From Planctomycetales bacterium (GTDB taxonomy: Bacteria; Planctomycetota; Planctomycetia; Planctomycetales; Planctomycetaceae): DNA of 64,000 nucleotides. The DNA is taken from contig JAPLOA010000091.1 in the NCBI GenBank assembly GCA_026400835.1, positions 38,989 to 102,988 of the forward strand, in the 5' to 3' direction. Positions 17,573-26,177 of the stretch are shown here, in pieces. The notes under the pieces were generated by a model. That model was not told the DNA's origin, ran no database searches, and worked only from the letters and a program-made list of their open reading frames with translations. The translations under genes and the position numbers were made by a program. Positions within the stretch are counted from its first letter, which is position 1. Each line of letters starts with the position of its first letter.

Positions 17573-19525
17573 CTACTTACTGATGGCCGCCTTTACGGCT
17601 TCCATCTGACCTGGATAATCGGGTACTTTAGAAGCGGTATGGTCACCAGTCATCCAACGCACCAGTAAATCCAGATCAGTATCGGTCAGCTTCTCCGGAG
17701 TCGAAGCCGTCATTTGATTTTTCGCACCATAATGACGAGCCGCCCCGGGGTTGCGAATAAAGTCCTTCAGCCACGCCGCTGAGCCATATTTTGCCATGGT
17801 CGGGTAACCTGAAGCACCGTCGTCAGTCGGCTGAGCAGGAAAGGCGTCGCCGATAGTTTCGTGACATTGCTTGCAGGAAGTGCCGTTCAACGCACCGGCC
17901 CAATTCCCTTCCGTCGCAAGTTTTCGTCCCTGCTCGATCAGAGCCGAATCGAATTCTGCTCCGGCATGTCCGGCTTCTGCAGCGAGAAACTCTACCAGAG
18001 CTTTCACGTTGTCAGCATTCTCGGCAGACTTCAGCGATTCGACGTTTCCTGAAGTCCAGTCCGCCATTTCCGAACCATCCGGATTGATGAATTCGACGCT
18101 CTCACCCGCAGCGGCTTTGGCCTGTGCATCCTTGAACCACTGAGCGTTCTTGAGCCAGGCGAAGTGATTCGAGTAATCGGTAACGATTCCAGTCATCCAT
18201 TCTCGCTTGCCAAACGTGCCAAGATCAACAGCCGTCGGCGCACCGATCACGGGAACTTTCTCCGCGTTCATTTCCATCACCAGAGTTCCACGGCCCGTGT
18301 GTCCGTTGTAGCGATGACATGCTGCACAATGCTGAGCAAACAAGCGAGGCCCCTGAGTGTAGGGATCGCGACGCAGCAACGACACCGCTCCGTCGACGGG
18401 AATCTTGTCCGGACCGGACGCCAGTTCAATGGCTCGTTGTCCATCGCGATGAGCTTCCGCCAGGGCCGCCTGATGTCCTCGATCATTTGCATCTTCATAA
18501 AACGCCATGACCGTCAGGACCGCGATCGCAATTGCCATCAGCCAGATAAACGCCTTGTTCAGACGATGTCCCCACTCGCCCAGTACCTGAGCCGTGATCG
18601 GCATCATAGTCAGAATGCCCATGATGATTCCCGGAACGACGATCGCTCCGAAGGTCAGACCGAGTGCTTCAACAGCATGGAATCGCAGGAAGCGAAACAG
18701 GAACAGGAAGTACCATTCCGGACGGGCCGCATCAAACTTTACGGCTGGGTCCGCAGGAGCGCTGAGTTCGGCCGGTCGCAGAATGGCCAGCATCAGCACA
18801 ACCGCCAGCACCGCAAGACAGGCAACCGCATCCTTCAACACCTGATCCGGCCAGAATGTGGTGTCCGGAGCATGTTTCGCATCATGAACTGTGAGGCCAT
18901 GACGGCGAAAGACGTAGATATGCAGAGCCAGGAAAGCGACCAGCGCTGCCGGAAGAATTCCAGCATGCATCGCAAAGAAGCGAGTCAGCGTCAGGTGACC
19001 GTAATCACTTCCGCCCTGAGCCAGCTTTTGTACTTCCGGACCAACGACCGGCGTCGCGCTCATGATGTTGGTTGTGACCTGGGTCGCGTAGTAACCCTTC
19101 TGGTCCCAAGGCAACAGGTAACCAGTCAGAGACAACCCCAACACGATCATCATCAGAACGATACCCAGCCAGAAATTCATCTCACGTGGAGCTTTATACG
19201 CTCCATCAATGACGACCTGCACAAGGTGAATCGCCATCAGCACGACCATGGCCTGAGCCGCGTAGTGGTGCAGGCCGCGAATGATGTATCCGATGAACAT
19301 TTCGTTCTGAATGTAGTAAACGCTTTCCCAGGCCGTTCGAGTACTGGGGCTGTACGCTGACCAAAGCATAAAGCCGGTGATCATCTGCAGCGTGAAAGTG
19401 AAGACGAGCGTACTGCCCCAGACATAGCGCCAGCGTGCGCCGCCGGGGACTCGTTCATAGAGCGCTTCGTGCATCAGTTCGCGAAAGCCGGTGCGGTTAT
19501 CGAGCCAGTTAATCATTGAATTCAT
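17573..19525 (-). CDS. Cytochrome b fused to two C-terminal c-type haem sites
   Basis: The 650-residue membrane protein has a cytochrome b N-terminal domain with the paired haem ligands in RGLHHYAAQAMVVLMAIH and FAMHAGILPAALVAFLALH. A subunit IV-like segment carries the quinol-site PEWYF. After the last membrane helix, CAACH (about residue 397) and CKQCH (about 560) indicate two covalently bound haems. With the upstream Rieske protein it would form a cytochrome bc-type quinol oxidase unit in which cytochrome b and the c1-like electron acceptor share one chain. Similar fusions occur in planctomycetes. Confidence 0.9.
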   Translation of the reverse strand: MNSMINWLDNRTGFRELMHEALYERVPGGARWRYVWGSTLVFTFTLQMITGFMLWSAYSPSTRTAWESVYYIQNEMFIGYIIRGLHHYAAQAMVVLMAIHLVQVVIDGAYKAPREMNFWLGIVLMMIVLGLSLTGYLLPWDQKGYYATQVTTNIMSATPVVGPEVQKLAQGGSDYGHLTLTRFFAMHAGILPAALVAFLALHIYVFRRHGLTVHDAKHAPDTTFWPDQVLKDAVACLAVLAVVLMLAILRPAELSAPADPAVKFDAARPEWYFLFLFRFLRFHAVEALGLTFGAIVVPGIIMGILTMMPITAQVLGEWGHRLNKAFIWLMAIAIAVLTVMAFYEDANDRGHQAALAEAHRDGQRAIELASGPDKIPVDGAVSLLRRDPYTQGPRLFAQHCAACHRYNGHTGRGTLVMEMNAEKVPVIGAPTAVDLGTFGKREWMTGIVTDYSNHFAWLKNAQWFKDAQAKAAAGESVEFINPDGSEMADWTSGNVESLKSAENADNVKALVEFLAAEAGHAGAEFDSALIEQGRKLATEGNWAGALNGTSCKQCHETIGDAFPAQPTDDGASGYPTMAKYGSAAWLKDFIRNPGAARHYGAKNQMTASTPEKLTDTDLDLLVRWMTGDHTASKVPDYPGQMEAVKAAISK

Positions 19526-19633
19526 CGGGAATGAGCTTTCGAAGTCAGCCGTGCGAAGATATTCGAGTGCAGAAGGGAGAGGTCAGTGCCGGGTGAGCGG
19601 CGAACTGACCGGGGAAGGCTTTTCTCCCGTAAA

Positions 19634-20278
19634 TCAAACGGCAATCTTTTCAGCCGTCGCGCCGCGGAACTTCTGGTATCGCACCCAGATCTCCTGACCT
19701 GCAGGATCGTCCGCTCCATTGGTTCGCATCGAAACTTCCAGACTGTCCATATCGCGAGGAGGAATCTCGTTGGTCTTTTTGCCATCCAATGCAAACGCAC
19801 TCGTGTGACATGGGCAGAAGAAGTCCTGTTCTGCAGGGCGGAAGTCGACAGAACAGCCCAGGTGCGGGCAGATGGAATTGAAGGCCAGAATCGGCCCATC
19901 GCCAACTTTTCGCAGCCAGATACTGCCAGCCGGAACATTCTTGAAGCGATTCCACGCATCTACGATATCGTCGAGAACTGTAACAGCGACCGGAGTTCCG
20001 TCGGCTGGCACGGCATCGCGATTCAGATCGAGTCGAATGAAGCCCTTCTCATCTTTTCGTGAGACTTCGCCGGACTTGCCGCCTGCTGCGGCATCTTTCC
20101 GCTTGCGAAGAATGGGATCGAGAAAGAACAGGCCGCCCAGGGTGGCCGGAATCGTCACGATCACAAAGCTCAGAACTGCGGTCACGAAATGCACCAACAC
20201 ACTTCGTCTTGGCGCAAGTGGAGCGTGTCCGTCGGCGGCCGTGGGGCTCGCGTCCGAGGACGATGGTGATGAAGTCAT
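19634..20278 (-). CDS. Rieske 2Fe-2S protein
   Basis: The ATG at 20278 (MTSSPSSSDAS...) is chosen because AGGATC lies about 9 nt upstream; the longer frame to 20416 lacks a credible site. The product is 214 residues. It has a Ser/Ala-rich N-terminus, one membrane helix (FVTAVLSFVIVTIPATLGGLFFL) and a C-terminal Rieske fold with CPHLGC and CPCH supplying the Cys/His cluster ligands. It passes electrons from quinol to the haem domains of the adjacent cytochrome b/c protein, whose gene starts 108 bp downstream. Confidence 0.93.
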   Translation of the reverse strand: MTSSPSSSDASPTAADGHAPLAPRRSVLVHFVTAVLSFVIVTIPATLGGLFFLDPILRKRKDAAAGGKSGEVSRKDEKGFIRLDLNRDAVPADGTPVAVTVLDDIVDAWNRFKNVPAGSIWLRKVGDGPILAFNSICPHLGCSVDFRPAEQDFFCPCHTSAFALDGKKTNEIPPRDMDSLEVSMRTNGADDPAGQEIWVRYQKFRGATAEKIAV

Positions 20279-20610
20279 AAGCAAAGATCCTGATATCGGG
20301 TCAAGACGCGGTTGTTGCCAACGCGATGTGTTGGTGGGGCGATTGAGGAATGGTATTTGAAGCAGTTCATCTGCCAAAGACAACCGTCTGCAGCCGGTTT
20401 GCATCGCCACGCACACGTGCGGGAAATTTTGAGACTAGTAGATCTCTATATCGTAATTGTCAGCGATTACCGCTGATTATGGAGAGACGGGCGTCGGCTG
20501 CGATCAACGCATCGCGGCAAGCTCTGAATTCAAGACGCACGATGGCTCTCCGACAAGGTTTTTCGGGACGATCGCTGCAAGGAGAACCGATAACGACCGC
20601 GCGGCAGTTG

Positions 20611-20645
20611 GCAACAAAAAAGGGGCTCTGAAATTCAGAGCCCCT
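20611..20645 (-). terminator. Intrinsic terminator for the cytochrome c gene
   Basis: The stem AGGGGCTCTG / CAGAGCCCCT (20621-20630 and 20636-20645) is followed on the minus strand by a run of six Ts and TTG. It lies about 40 bp after the minus-strand cytochrome c stop and separates that gene from the Rieske/cytochrome b operon. The rest of the 20279-20683 gap holds no recognised gene. Confidence 0.85.
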
Positions 20646-20683
20646 CGCGACCTCAATGAGATGAAGCATTCTCAACACTGATT

Positions 20684-21166
20684 TTACGGCTGCAGGATAT
20701 GCTTGCCGTTTTCGAACTGCTTGTGACACGCGTTGCAGCTGTCGAGCATAGTTTTCCAGGCACTGGTTGCAGCTTCGAAATCTTTGGCCCTGGCCGCGCC
20801 GTAGAGTTTCGCGCCGTGCTCTTTGGACGCTGTTGCATGCTTAACCCAGTCTTCTCCATGTTCTTTCGGGGCTCGACCGTAAAGCAGGTTGCAGCTTTCT
20901 GCCAGAATCAAAGCATCAGACTTAACAGCCTTCCAGCCTTTGTTGTCGGCAGGAGCAGCCGCCATACTCTGCTTGAGCCGCAGATAGGTGGGCTGGAAAA
21001 CGTATTCCATAAACTCGTGCATGCTGTCTTCAACCGGAACGACTTCACCGTCAATCGGAGAAGTTCGCGGAGCATAACCAGCGGTCACCGGAGCGTTTGA
21101 AGACATCGCCACAGTAGCGGATAGTCCCGCCAGAGCGAGACACAGAAAACCAGTCATTCGTTTCAT
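20684..21166 (-). CDS. Exported class II-like monohaem cytochrome c
   Basis: I place the start at MKRMTGFLCLALAG because it begins a standard signal peptide; an upstream TTG extension to 21259 is unlikely. The product is about 160 residues. The haem motif CNACH is near the C-terminus (about residue 145), as in cytochrome c-prime/class II proteins, and the mature part is predicted helical. It is likely a periplasmic electron carrier. It sits upstream of the Rieske and cytochrome b/c genes but is separated from them by a terminator, so it is probably expressed independently. Confidence 0.8.
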   Translation of the reverse strand: MKRMTGFLCLALAGLSATVAMSSNAPVTAGYAPRTSPIDGEVVPVEDSMHEFMEYVFQPTYLRLKQSMAAAPADNKGWKAVKSDALILAESCNLLYGRAPKEHGEDWVKHATASKEHGAKLYGAARAKDFEAATSAWKTMLDSCNACHKQFENGKHILQP

Positions 21167-21322
21167 TCGGATCACTACTTTCGGAGTAAAGGATCTGTTC
21201 TCTGCACGGTGTGAATTAAGGACGAGGGTTCTCGGGATACCTTTTGGAGTTCGCCTCAATCATGGCCGAACACTGAATAAGCACTTAACCTGTTGGCTTC
21301 GAATCGGTTTCTGTCGAGGCTT

Positions 21323-22993
21323 CTATGGATTCCCGCTTCGAGAACGAACGGAAAACTCCAGGCTCGATTCCGCCACCTGCTGGCTGAGGTAATCTCTCAG
21401 CATGATTCGCATGCGATATTTGCCTTCCAGTGCCGGTAATGTCAATTCAAAGCTCTGAAAATAATCTGTCCGTTCCACATCGCAAAGGTCTTCAATCTGA
21501 AGTACCTGAATTTTCTCCAGCACCTCATCATCACCTTCGCGCATGAATTCGATGCGTGCCGCAAACTCTGATCGATACTTGCCGTCGTCGGTCAGCTCAG
21601 ATTGAAAATTCTGAAGTTCGGTATAGACGATTACTCGCTGGCCCGGCTCAAAATTTGAAGTCGGAAACGCGACGACATTACCAAAGCCATCAATACGATC
21701 GCACAACATGGATCGCTGAATTGTAAGACGTGAAAGGGGCTGAAGTTTCTTGGAGGCGGTCCGTAGATGACGCAGGGACTCCGTCAGTTGCTCTGTGCGA
21801 TCAGCATCCCCTGATGTTTCTCGATAGCTGTTCATGGACATCATCAATGATTGCCAGAACTCCTGTTCTTCTTCCGGAAGCGATTCGATAATGCGGACTG
21901 ACTCGGCCGACTTTCCTGCGATCATATACAACAGTCGGAGATCCGTCTGTTTCTGACGCCATTCGGCCGCTCGATCTGCTTCGCCGGACATCTTTTGAGG
22001 CCATGCCGACAGTTCAGCTTCCAGTTCCTGAATCGCTGCTTGTATATGCGAGTTTTCAGGAGTGAGCTCCGTCACCGGAGGCTGCTGCGGCAAACCCAAA
22101 TCGGCCGACTGCTGACCTGTGTCGGGACTCACCGGGACGAGATTACTCTCTGTATCAGGGGCCGCCGGGTCTTCTCGATCCTTCAATAAACCAAAGGGGT
22201 CTGGCCAGCGGCGAATCTGCCTGCGAAGTTTGTCGGTGTTCTCGTCGATCCGAGGATTATACAAGCCGCGAAGACGGTCCAGCATGGTTGGTTCTGTCGC
22301 CACCTCAGGCTGCTCAATCGCAGTTGATGCTCCGTTCTCCACGGAAACTGAATTCAGTGCATTCGTATTCTCGCTGATCTCGCCCACCGAAGTTGCTGCA
22401 GCGGGTTGAGTGGAGATCATCACACCTGAGTTCGGGATCTCCGAGTCGGTTCTCATCGCTTCCGCAGAATTCAGCAACCCACGGGATCGAGGATCGGGGT
22501 GCCATGCCGGACCACTGGCGTTCCAGGGCGAAGCAGTCTTCCCCGAAGTTCCGGGCAAGGATGATGAAGAATGGCTGGAAGCAGAGAGTTCTGAATGTCC
22601 CGTCGCAGGAACTGCTGTCGGTGAAGACTTTTGGTTCAACATCGGCACGGGTCGACCAAGCCTTGCTTTTGGCTGAGCAAAGGCATGCCCTGAGACGGGG
22701 CGAATGCGACTTTGATCGGAGCCAGTTCGAGAGTCATTTTTCGGCGGCGCGGATGGCGCTGCGGAATAGCGATCTTCATTCCGCGACAACTCTTCCCGTA
22801 GTGGACTATCCTGAGATCGAACTGTAGTGACTTCGTGGCTGGCTGAACCACTTCGATCGGCTTTTATGGGGAGGAAGACCTGCGGAGTCACGCAACCACA
22901 AAGCAACATCGTCGCGCAGAGCAGCAATGCACATGCACGCTTTTGAAGCGCGAGAGCGATTTGATGGTTGCGTGATTGATGATCACCCGGCAT
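21323..22993 (-). CDS. Hypothetical lipoprotein
   Basis: The start at MPGDHQSRNHQ (22993) gives a lipoprotein signal with the lipobox LLCGC (about residues 32-36 of a 556-residue product). A long Ser/Pro/Ala-rich low-complexity region follows, then from about residue 330 a helical stretch and a C-terminal beta domain (RVIVYTELQNF...KYRSEFAARIEF) with MRIMLRDYLSQQVAES near the end. I do not recognise the family. It should be anchored to a membrane on the outer face. The 400-bp gap upstream is shared with the divergent DUF3365 gene. Confidence 0.75.
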   Translation of the reverse strand: MPGDHQSRNHQIALALQKRACALLLCATMLLCGCVTPQVFLPIKADRSGSASHEVTTVRSQDSPLREELSRNEDRYSAAPSAPPKNDSRTGSDQSRIRPVSGHAFAQPKARLGRPVPMLNQKSSPTAVPATGHSELSASSHSSSSLPGTSGKTASPWNASGPAWHPDPRSRGLLNSAEAMRTDSEIPNSGVMISTQPAAATSVGEISENTNALNSVSVENGASTAIEQPEVATEPTMLDRLRGLYNPRIDENTDKLRRQIRRWPDPFGLLKDREDPAAPDTESNLVPVSPDTGQQSADLGLPQQPPVTELTPENSHIQAAIQELEAELSAWPQKMSGEADRAAEWRQKQTDLRLLYMIAGKSAESVRIIESLPEEEQEFWQSLMMSMNSYRETSGDADRTEQLTESLRHLRTASKKLQPLSRLTIQRSMLCDRIDGFGNVVAFPTSNFEPGQRVIVYTELQNFQSELTDDGKYRSEFAARIEFMREGDDEVLEKIQVLQIEDLCDVERTDYFQSFELTLPALEGKYRMRIMLRDYLSQQVAESSLEFSVRSRSGNP

Positions 22994-23393
22994 CGTGACG
23001 GTGAGTCCGAAGATGGTGTTTTCAGAGTGACGACAGGACGTGAGACCAAAGAACCGGCCATCCGCGTCCATCTTGAACTGTATTTCTGGTCGCGGAATCA
23101 GGACACATCGGATTGCAGGACCGGAAGGCTCAAGCCAAAACGTGGCCGACGTGGCGAAGGAGTTCCGGCGAAAACAGCCGCTTACTCGAGCTGCCGTGGA
23201 GCTTTAGGAAGTCTGGGAGCACTTTGGATTTCAGAAAAAACCGCCCACTGCACCCCAAAGTGGATGTTGACATCGACTTTTGGTGCCGATAGGATCATAA
23301 ACTGGACCACGTCATCCAGTTTAGTCGCGACGCGAGAATCACACGTTCCTTGTTGCCTCCCTCAGAGTCCTTCCCGCCAATAAAGGAAAAGCC

Positions 23394-23945
23394 ATGGTTA
23401 GGCGAGTTTTGATGTCTGGTCTGATTCTGGGAGCTTGCGTCGCTCTGCTTTCCACAATCGTTTCCAATCAGGGAACTGCCGAAGAAGCAAAGAAGAAGGC
23501 TCCTCCGCAGGACGCTGCCGTCGAGCGTGCTCGTCGCGAAGTGCGGATGCTGGATGACATCTATAAGACGGCGGTCGTTCTTGTGACCGAACACTACGTG
23601 AAGACTGACTCCGACCTTGCCGCCGGCAGCGCGTTCAAGGTGCTGTTCGAATCCGTCGCGAAAAAGGGCTGGCACGAAGCGCGACTGGTCGACGCCACCG
23701 GGCACCCTTACAGCGACTTGAATCTTCCGAAAGAAGGTTTCGAAAAGAAGGCGATCGCAGAGTTGCTGGCTGGCAAGCCATCTTACGATCAGGTCATCAC
23801 CGAAGATGGCAAACGTTATCTTCTGGCCGCGACAGCGATCCCGGTTGTGATGGAGAAGTGCATCATGTGCCACGAAAATTATCGCACCGTAGAAAAAGGC
23901 AAAGCCGTCGGCGCGATCAGCTACAAAGTGCCGGTTCAGGAATAG
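23394..23945 (+). CDS. DUF3365 (Tll0287-like) haem protein
   Basis: This 183-residue exported protein has an N-terminal signal (MVRRVLMSGLILGACVALLST), helical and PAS-like central sequence with ARLVDATGHPYSDLN, and a haem motif CIMCH at about residues 157-161. The family is a single-domain c-type haem sensor or redox protein outside the cytoplasm. AAAGGAAAAGCC precedes the ATG. It is transcribed alone; no partner gene follows. Confidence 0.85.
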   Translation: MVRRVLMSGLILGACVALLSTIVSNQGTAEEAKKKAPPQDAAVERARREVRMLDDIYKTAVVLVTEHYVKTDSDLAAGSAFKVLFESVAKKGWHEARLVDATGHPYSDLNLPKEGFEKKAIAELLAGKPSYDQVITEDGKRYLLAATAIPVVMEKCIMCHENYRTVEKGKAVGAISYKVPVQE

Positions 23946-24117
23946 AAGCCGCACAACCTTGACTCGAGGCCAGAGAGTCGCAATCTGAACAGGAGGAAAC
24001 AGAGAGAGCAGAGAATCGCAAATCGCATTGAGTTTGCTATGTTCTCGGTTACCTCTGTTTTCTCCTGTAGATCTGTTGATCGCCTCTGCCAATCAAACCG
24101 ACCTGGCTCCCGGGACG

Positions 24118-24170
24118 CAGGCAGCTCGCACTCGTTCTACAACTTCGCGAGCCCTGGCTCGAGCTTGATC
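24118..24170 (-). pseudogene. Relic resembling the trpS 3' end
   Basis: Read on the minus strand this stretch encodes [19 protein letters not shown], closely matching the C-terminus of the intact TrpS at 30329-31303 ([18 protein letters not shown]). The DNA is also alike: 19 of 20 bases agree across the ACAACTTCGCGAGC core. Upstream in-frame stops and lack of any further trpS similarity show that only the last ~20 codons survive. It lies in a 626-bp gap without a functional gene. Confidence 0.5.
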
Positions 24171-24239
24171 TGCACATCAACCGCGTCATCCATCCAATAG
24201 CATTGTTGGAAGTTCGAAGTGGGATTGTATTGTGAACGG

Positions 24240-24406
24240 AGTCGGCTATAAGTCAATTGGCGAGCTGGACGTTTATGACTCGCCTGAATGACAACGATCG
24301 GAAGACTGATTGAATCGCGACGCAGCCGAAGGCTGACTGCGAGTTGATACGTAAGCCGACGTGATGCAGACCTTGACCCGGTCTGCATTGCGTCGGCTTT
24401 TTTTTG
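24240..24406 (+). ncRNA. Candidate small RNA ending in a strong terminator
   Basis: A possible promoter, TTGGAA (24206-24211) and TATTGT (24228-24233) with 16-bp spacing, precedes about 170 nt without a reading frame. This stretch has a CAGCC/GGCTG hairpin (around 24323-24335) and ends in a long intrinsic terminator. No gene lies directly upstream for that terminator to serve. This is inference from layout; the sequence matches no RNA family I recognise. Confidence 0.3.
24353..24406 (+). terminator. Strong intrinsic terminator in a gene-free gap
   Basis: The outer stem AAGCCGACG / CGTCGGCTT continues through two wobble pairs into ATGCAGACC / GGTCTGCAT, giving about 20 paired positions with a 7-nt loop. 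A run of ten Ts and TTTG follow. The nearest upstream gene on this strand ends 400 bp away. Confidence 0.85.
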
Positions 24407-24527
24407 TTTGCTTTTTGTGTGGAAGGGGCGTGAAGTCACCCATTCGGTTCGACGCGCCGTCGCAAAAATGGACGAGGAGAAGGCGTCTCCATTGCGGAAT
24501 GAGAAAATCTCAAAAGAATTAATTGAA

Positions 24528-24554
24528 ATGTCGCTATATTCCGATATATTTGTC
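24528..24554. promoter_or_regulatory. ArsR-type operator candidate upstream of the repressor gene
   Basis: The interval AATGTCGCTATAT...CGATATATTTGTC has two inward-facing AT-rich half-sites centred 31 bp before the arsR start. Its outer half AATGTCG-TATAT matches, in reverse orientation, the candidate site upstream of the rhodanese gene (25047-25075). ATAT-rich dyads of this type are known operators of BigR/SqrR-like ArsR repressors; assignment here is inference. Confidence 0.5.
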
Positions 24555-24571
24555 ACGGAGGCAATCGAAAC

Positions 24572-24892
24572 ATGGCGACGTCAAAATTGAAACTTACGGA
24601 ACTGGAAGCTCTGGGCGAAGCGGCGGAGTGTCTGCGTACGCTGGCTCATCCGCATCGGCTGCGAATGGTTCAGATGCTGCTGCAGGGGGATTTTTCGGTT
24701 GGGGAACTTGCAGAAGCGTGTGGTTTGCCGAGTGCCATGGCGTCGGAACATTTGCGTCTGATGCAGCGGTGCGGATTTCTGACGAGCGAAAAGGATGGGC
24801 GACAGGTGTTTTACCGAGTCGCTGAGCCTCATCTGAAGCAGATTATGGGCTGCATTGAGCAGCGATTTGGCGTGACAGCCGAAGCGAAATAG
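24572..24892 (+). CDS. ArsR-family repressor, probable sulfur-responsive
   Basis: This 106-residue winged-helix repressor has HPHRLRMVQMLLQGDFSVGELAEACGL-type helices, the recognition helix region PSAMASEHLRLM and the wing KDGRQVFYRV. Cysteines fall at positions 20, 50, 67 and 94. BigR/SqrR relatives sense persulfides through a pair of conserved cysteines, which would fit this locus, but I cannot prove which pair here is equivalent. GGAGG precedes the ATG. It opens a plus-strand run of sulfur-handling genes. Confidence 0.88.
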   Translation: MATSKLKLTELEALGEAAECLRTLAHPHRLRMVQMLLQGDFSVGELAEACGLPSAMASEHLRLMQRCGFLTSEKDGRQVFYRVAEPHLKQIMGCIEQRFGVTAEAK

Positions 24893-24911
24893 CGTTTTGT
24901 AAAACATGAAA

Positions 24912-24990
24912 CTGTAGTTTGGACATTCTTGTCCGACTAATGTGGTGTCTGGCGGATGTGTTTCGACGGGCAGGAATGCCCATGCTACAG
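24912..24990 (-). repeat. Dispersed repeat R4, inverted copy
   Basis: Two stem-loops, GGACATTCTTGTCC and GGGCAGGAATGCCC, lie inside ends CTGTAG (24912-24917) and CTACAG. In reverse complement the unit reads GGGCATTCCTGCCCGTCG...TCGGACAAGAATGTCC, matching copies at 37677-37730 and 59381-59436. It lies between arsR and the rhodanese gene. Confidence 0.7.
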
Positions 24991-25046
24991 GAGCACGATG
25001 CTCAGCAAACAGTTGATAATTTTGCCCCCTGCTTTTTTTACCCAAA

Positions 25047-25075
25047 CATATCGACTGTTTACGATATATCGACAT
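25047..25075. promoter_or_regulatory. ArsR-type operator candidate upstream of the rhodanese gene
   Basis: CATATCGAC and ATATCGACA occur 18 bp apart, the second within the 10-bp palindrome CGATATATCG (25062-25071). The site is 29-57 bp upstream of the rhodanese start and resembles the site before arsR. It probably marks a second promoter controlled by the same repressor. Confidence 0.5.
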
Positions 25076-25103
25076 TTTTGATTTTAAACATAGGAGTACT
25101 CTG

Positions 25104-25694
25104 ATGAGCGTTTCTGTTATTTCTCCCAAGCAGCTTCAGGATCGAATTCAGGCTGGCGAAACCATTGACTTGATCGACGTGCGAACGCCGGTTGAGTTTC
25201 GCGAAGTGCATGCGTCGATCGCCAGCAATGTGCCACTGGAAACTCTGGACACCGGCGCTGTGTTGGCCGGGCACCCTGCGAGTCGCCCGTTGTATGTGAT
25301 CTGTCGATCTGGAAGTCGCGGTAAGCAAGCCTGCGAAAAGCTCGCCGCGGCCGGTTGCACCAATGTCGTGAATGTCGAAGGCGGCACGATGGCCTGGGAT
25401 CAGGCGGGTTACCCGGTTGTTCGCGGCAAGAAGGCCATTTCACTGGAACGTCAGGTTCGCATTTGTGCGGGATTTATGTCGCTGACCGGCGGAGTGCTGG
25501 CGATTGCCGTGCATCCGTACTGGGCTGGTCTTTCCGCATTTATCGGAGCGGGGTTGATGTTCGCCGGAATCACCGACACCTGCGGCATGGCCATGATGCT
25601 GGCTCGCATGCCATGGAATCAGGTGGGCAAGTCACCTGCAGCTACGGCTGTGAAGAACTGTTCAACAGGTTCGAGCCCATCATGTTGCAGCTAG
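25104..25694 (+). CDS. Rhodanese domain fused to DUF2892 membrane segment (YgaP-like)
   Basis: This 196-residue protein has a rhodanese domain (residues about 1-110) with the DVRTPVEFRE motif and active-site loop CRSGSRG (about 68-74), whose Cys carries a persulfide. Two membrane helices of DUF2892 type (about 118-160) follow, with a DTCGMAMMLARMPWN stretch. The tail is Cys-rich (SPSCCS). E. coli YgaP has the same architecture. It should move sulfane sulfur at the inner face of the membrane. AGGAGT precedes the ATG. Confidence 0.9.
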   Translation: MSVSVISPKQLQDRIQAGETIDLIDVRTPVEFREVHASIASNVPLETLDTGAVLAGHPASRPLYVICRSGSRGKQACEKLAAAGCTNVVNVEGGTMAWDQAGYPVVRGKKAISLERQVRICAGFMSLTGGVLAIAVHPYWAGLSAFIGAGLMFAGITDTCGMAMMLARMPWNQVGKSPAATAVKNCSTGSSPSCCS

Positions 25695-25754
25695 AGTTTT
25701 ACTCTGAAATTTCAAACTTGAAATCTTCAAATCACTTACAGAGTGAGCAGGATC

Positions 25755-26090
25755 ATGAGCGTCGTCTATCACACATCAGCCGAGAATTTCCCACGCGATG
25801 TTTTGAGTTCCCCGGTACCAGTTTTGGTCGACTTTTATGCAGACTGGTGCGGGCCGTGTCGCATGCTGGCTCCGACGCTGGATAAGCTGGCGGTGGAGTT
25901 CTCCGGGAAAGCTCGCATCGTCAAAGTTAATGTCGACAAAGAGCCCGAACTGGCCACTCAGTACAGGGTGAGCTCGATTCCCGCTCTGATGTTCATCGCT
26001 GACGGGAAAGTTGTTTCCCAGTCTGCCGGAGCTGCATCGGAAGCAACTCTTCGTCAGGCACTTAATCAGATGACGAAAGCTGTGGCGTAG
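25755..26090 (+). CDS. trxA: Thioredoxin
   Basis: This 111-residue protein has the canonical WCGPC at residues 31-35, an FYADW lead-in and the cis-proline loop SSIPAL. ATG 25755 is preferred over an upstream GTG because AGCAGGATC spaces correctly to it. It reduces disulfides and persulfides in the cytoplasm; in this locus it may release sulfide from protein persulfides. It lies 60 bp after the rhodanese gene. Confidence 0.93.
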   Translation: MSVVYHTSAENFPRDVLSSPVPVLVDFYADWCGPCRMLAPTLDKLAVEFSGKARIVKVNVDKEPELATQYRVSSIPALMFIADGKVVSQSAGAASEATLRQALNQMTKAVA

Positions 26091-26099
26091 TAACGTAGC

Positions 26100-26127
26100 C
26101 GTCTCGCTCCACCGAGACGTGTTTTCT
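26100..26127 (+). terminator. Possible attenuating terminator after the thioredoxin gene
   Basis: The stem CGTCTCG / CGAGACG with a 6-nt loop is followed by TGTTTTCT, 10 bp past the thioredoxin stop. The stem is short, so termination would be partial. Confidence 0.5.
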
Positions 26128-26177
26128 CAGCGTCCTCGGAATTCCATGGAGTTCCTTCGCCAGCACCAACAAAACCG

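Noticed and set aside
18164..19360. Long plus-strand open frame of nearly 400 codons
   Set aside because: It is entirely antisense to the cytochrome b/c gene, with Arg/His/Gln-rich low-quality sequence typical of a shadow frame.
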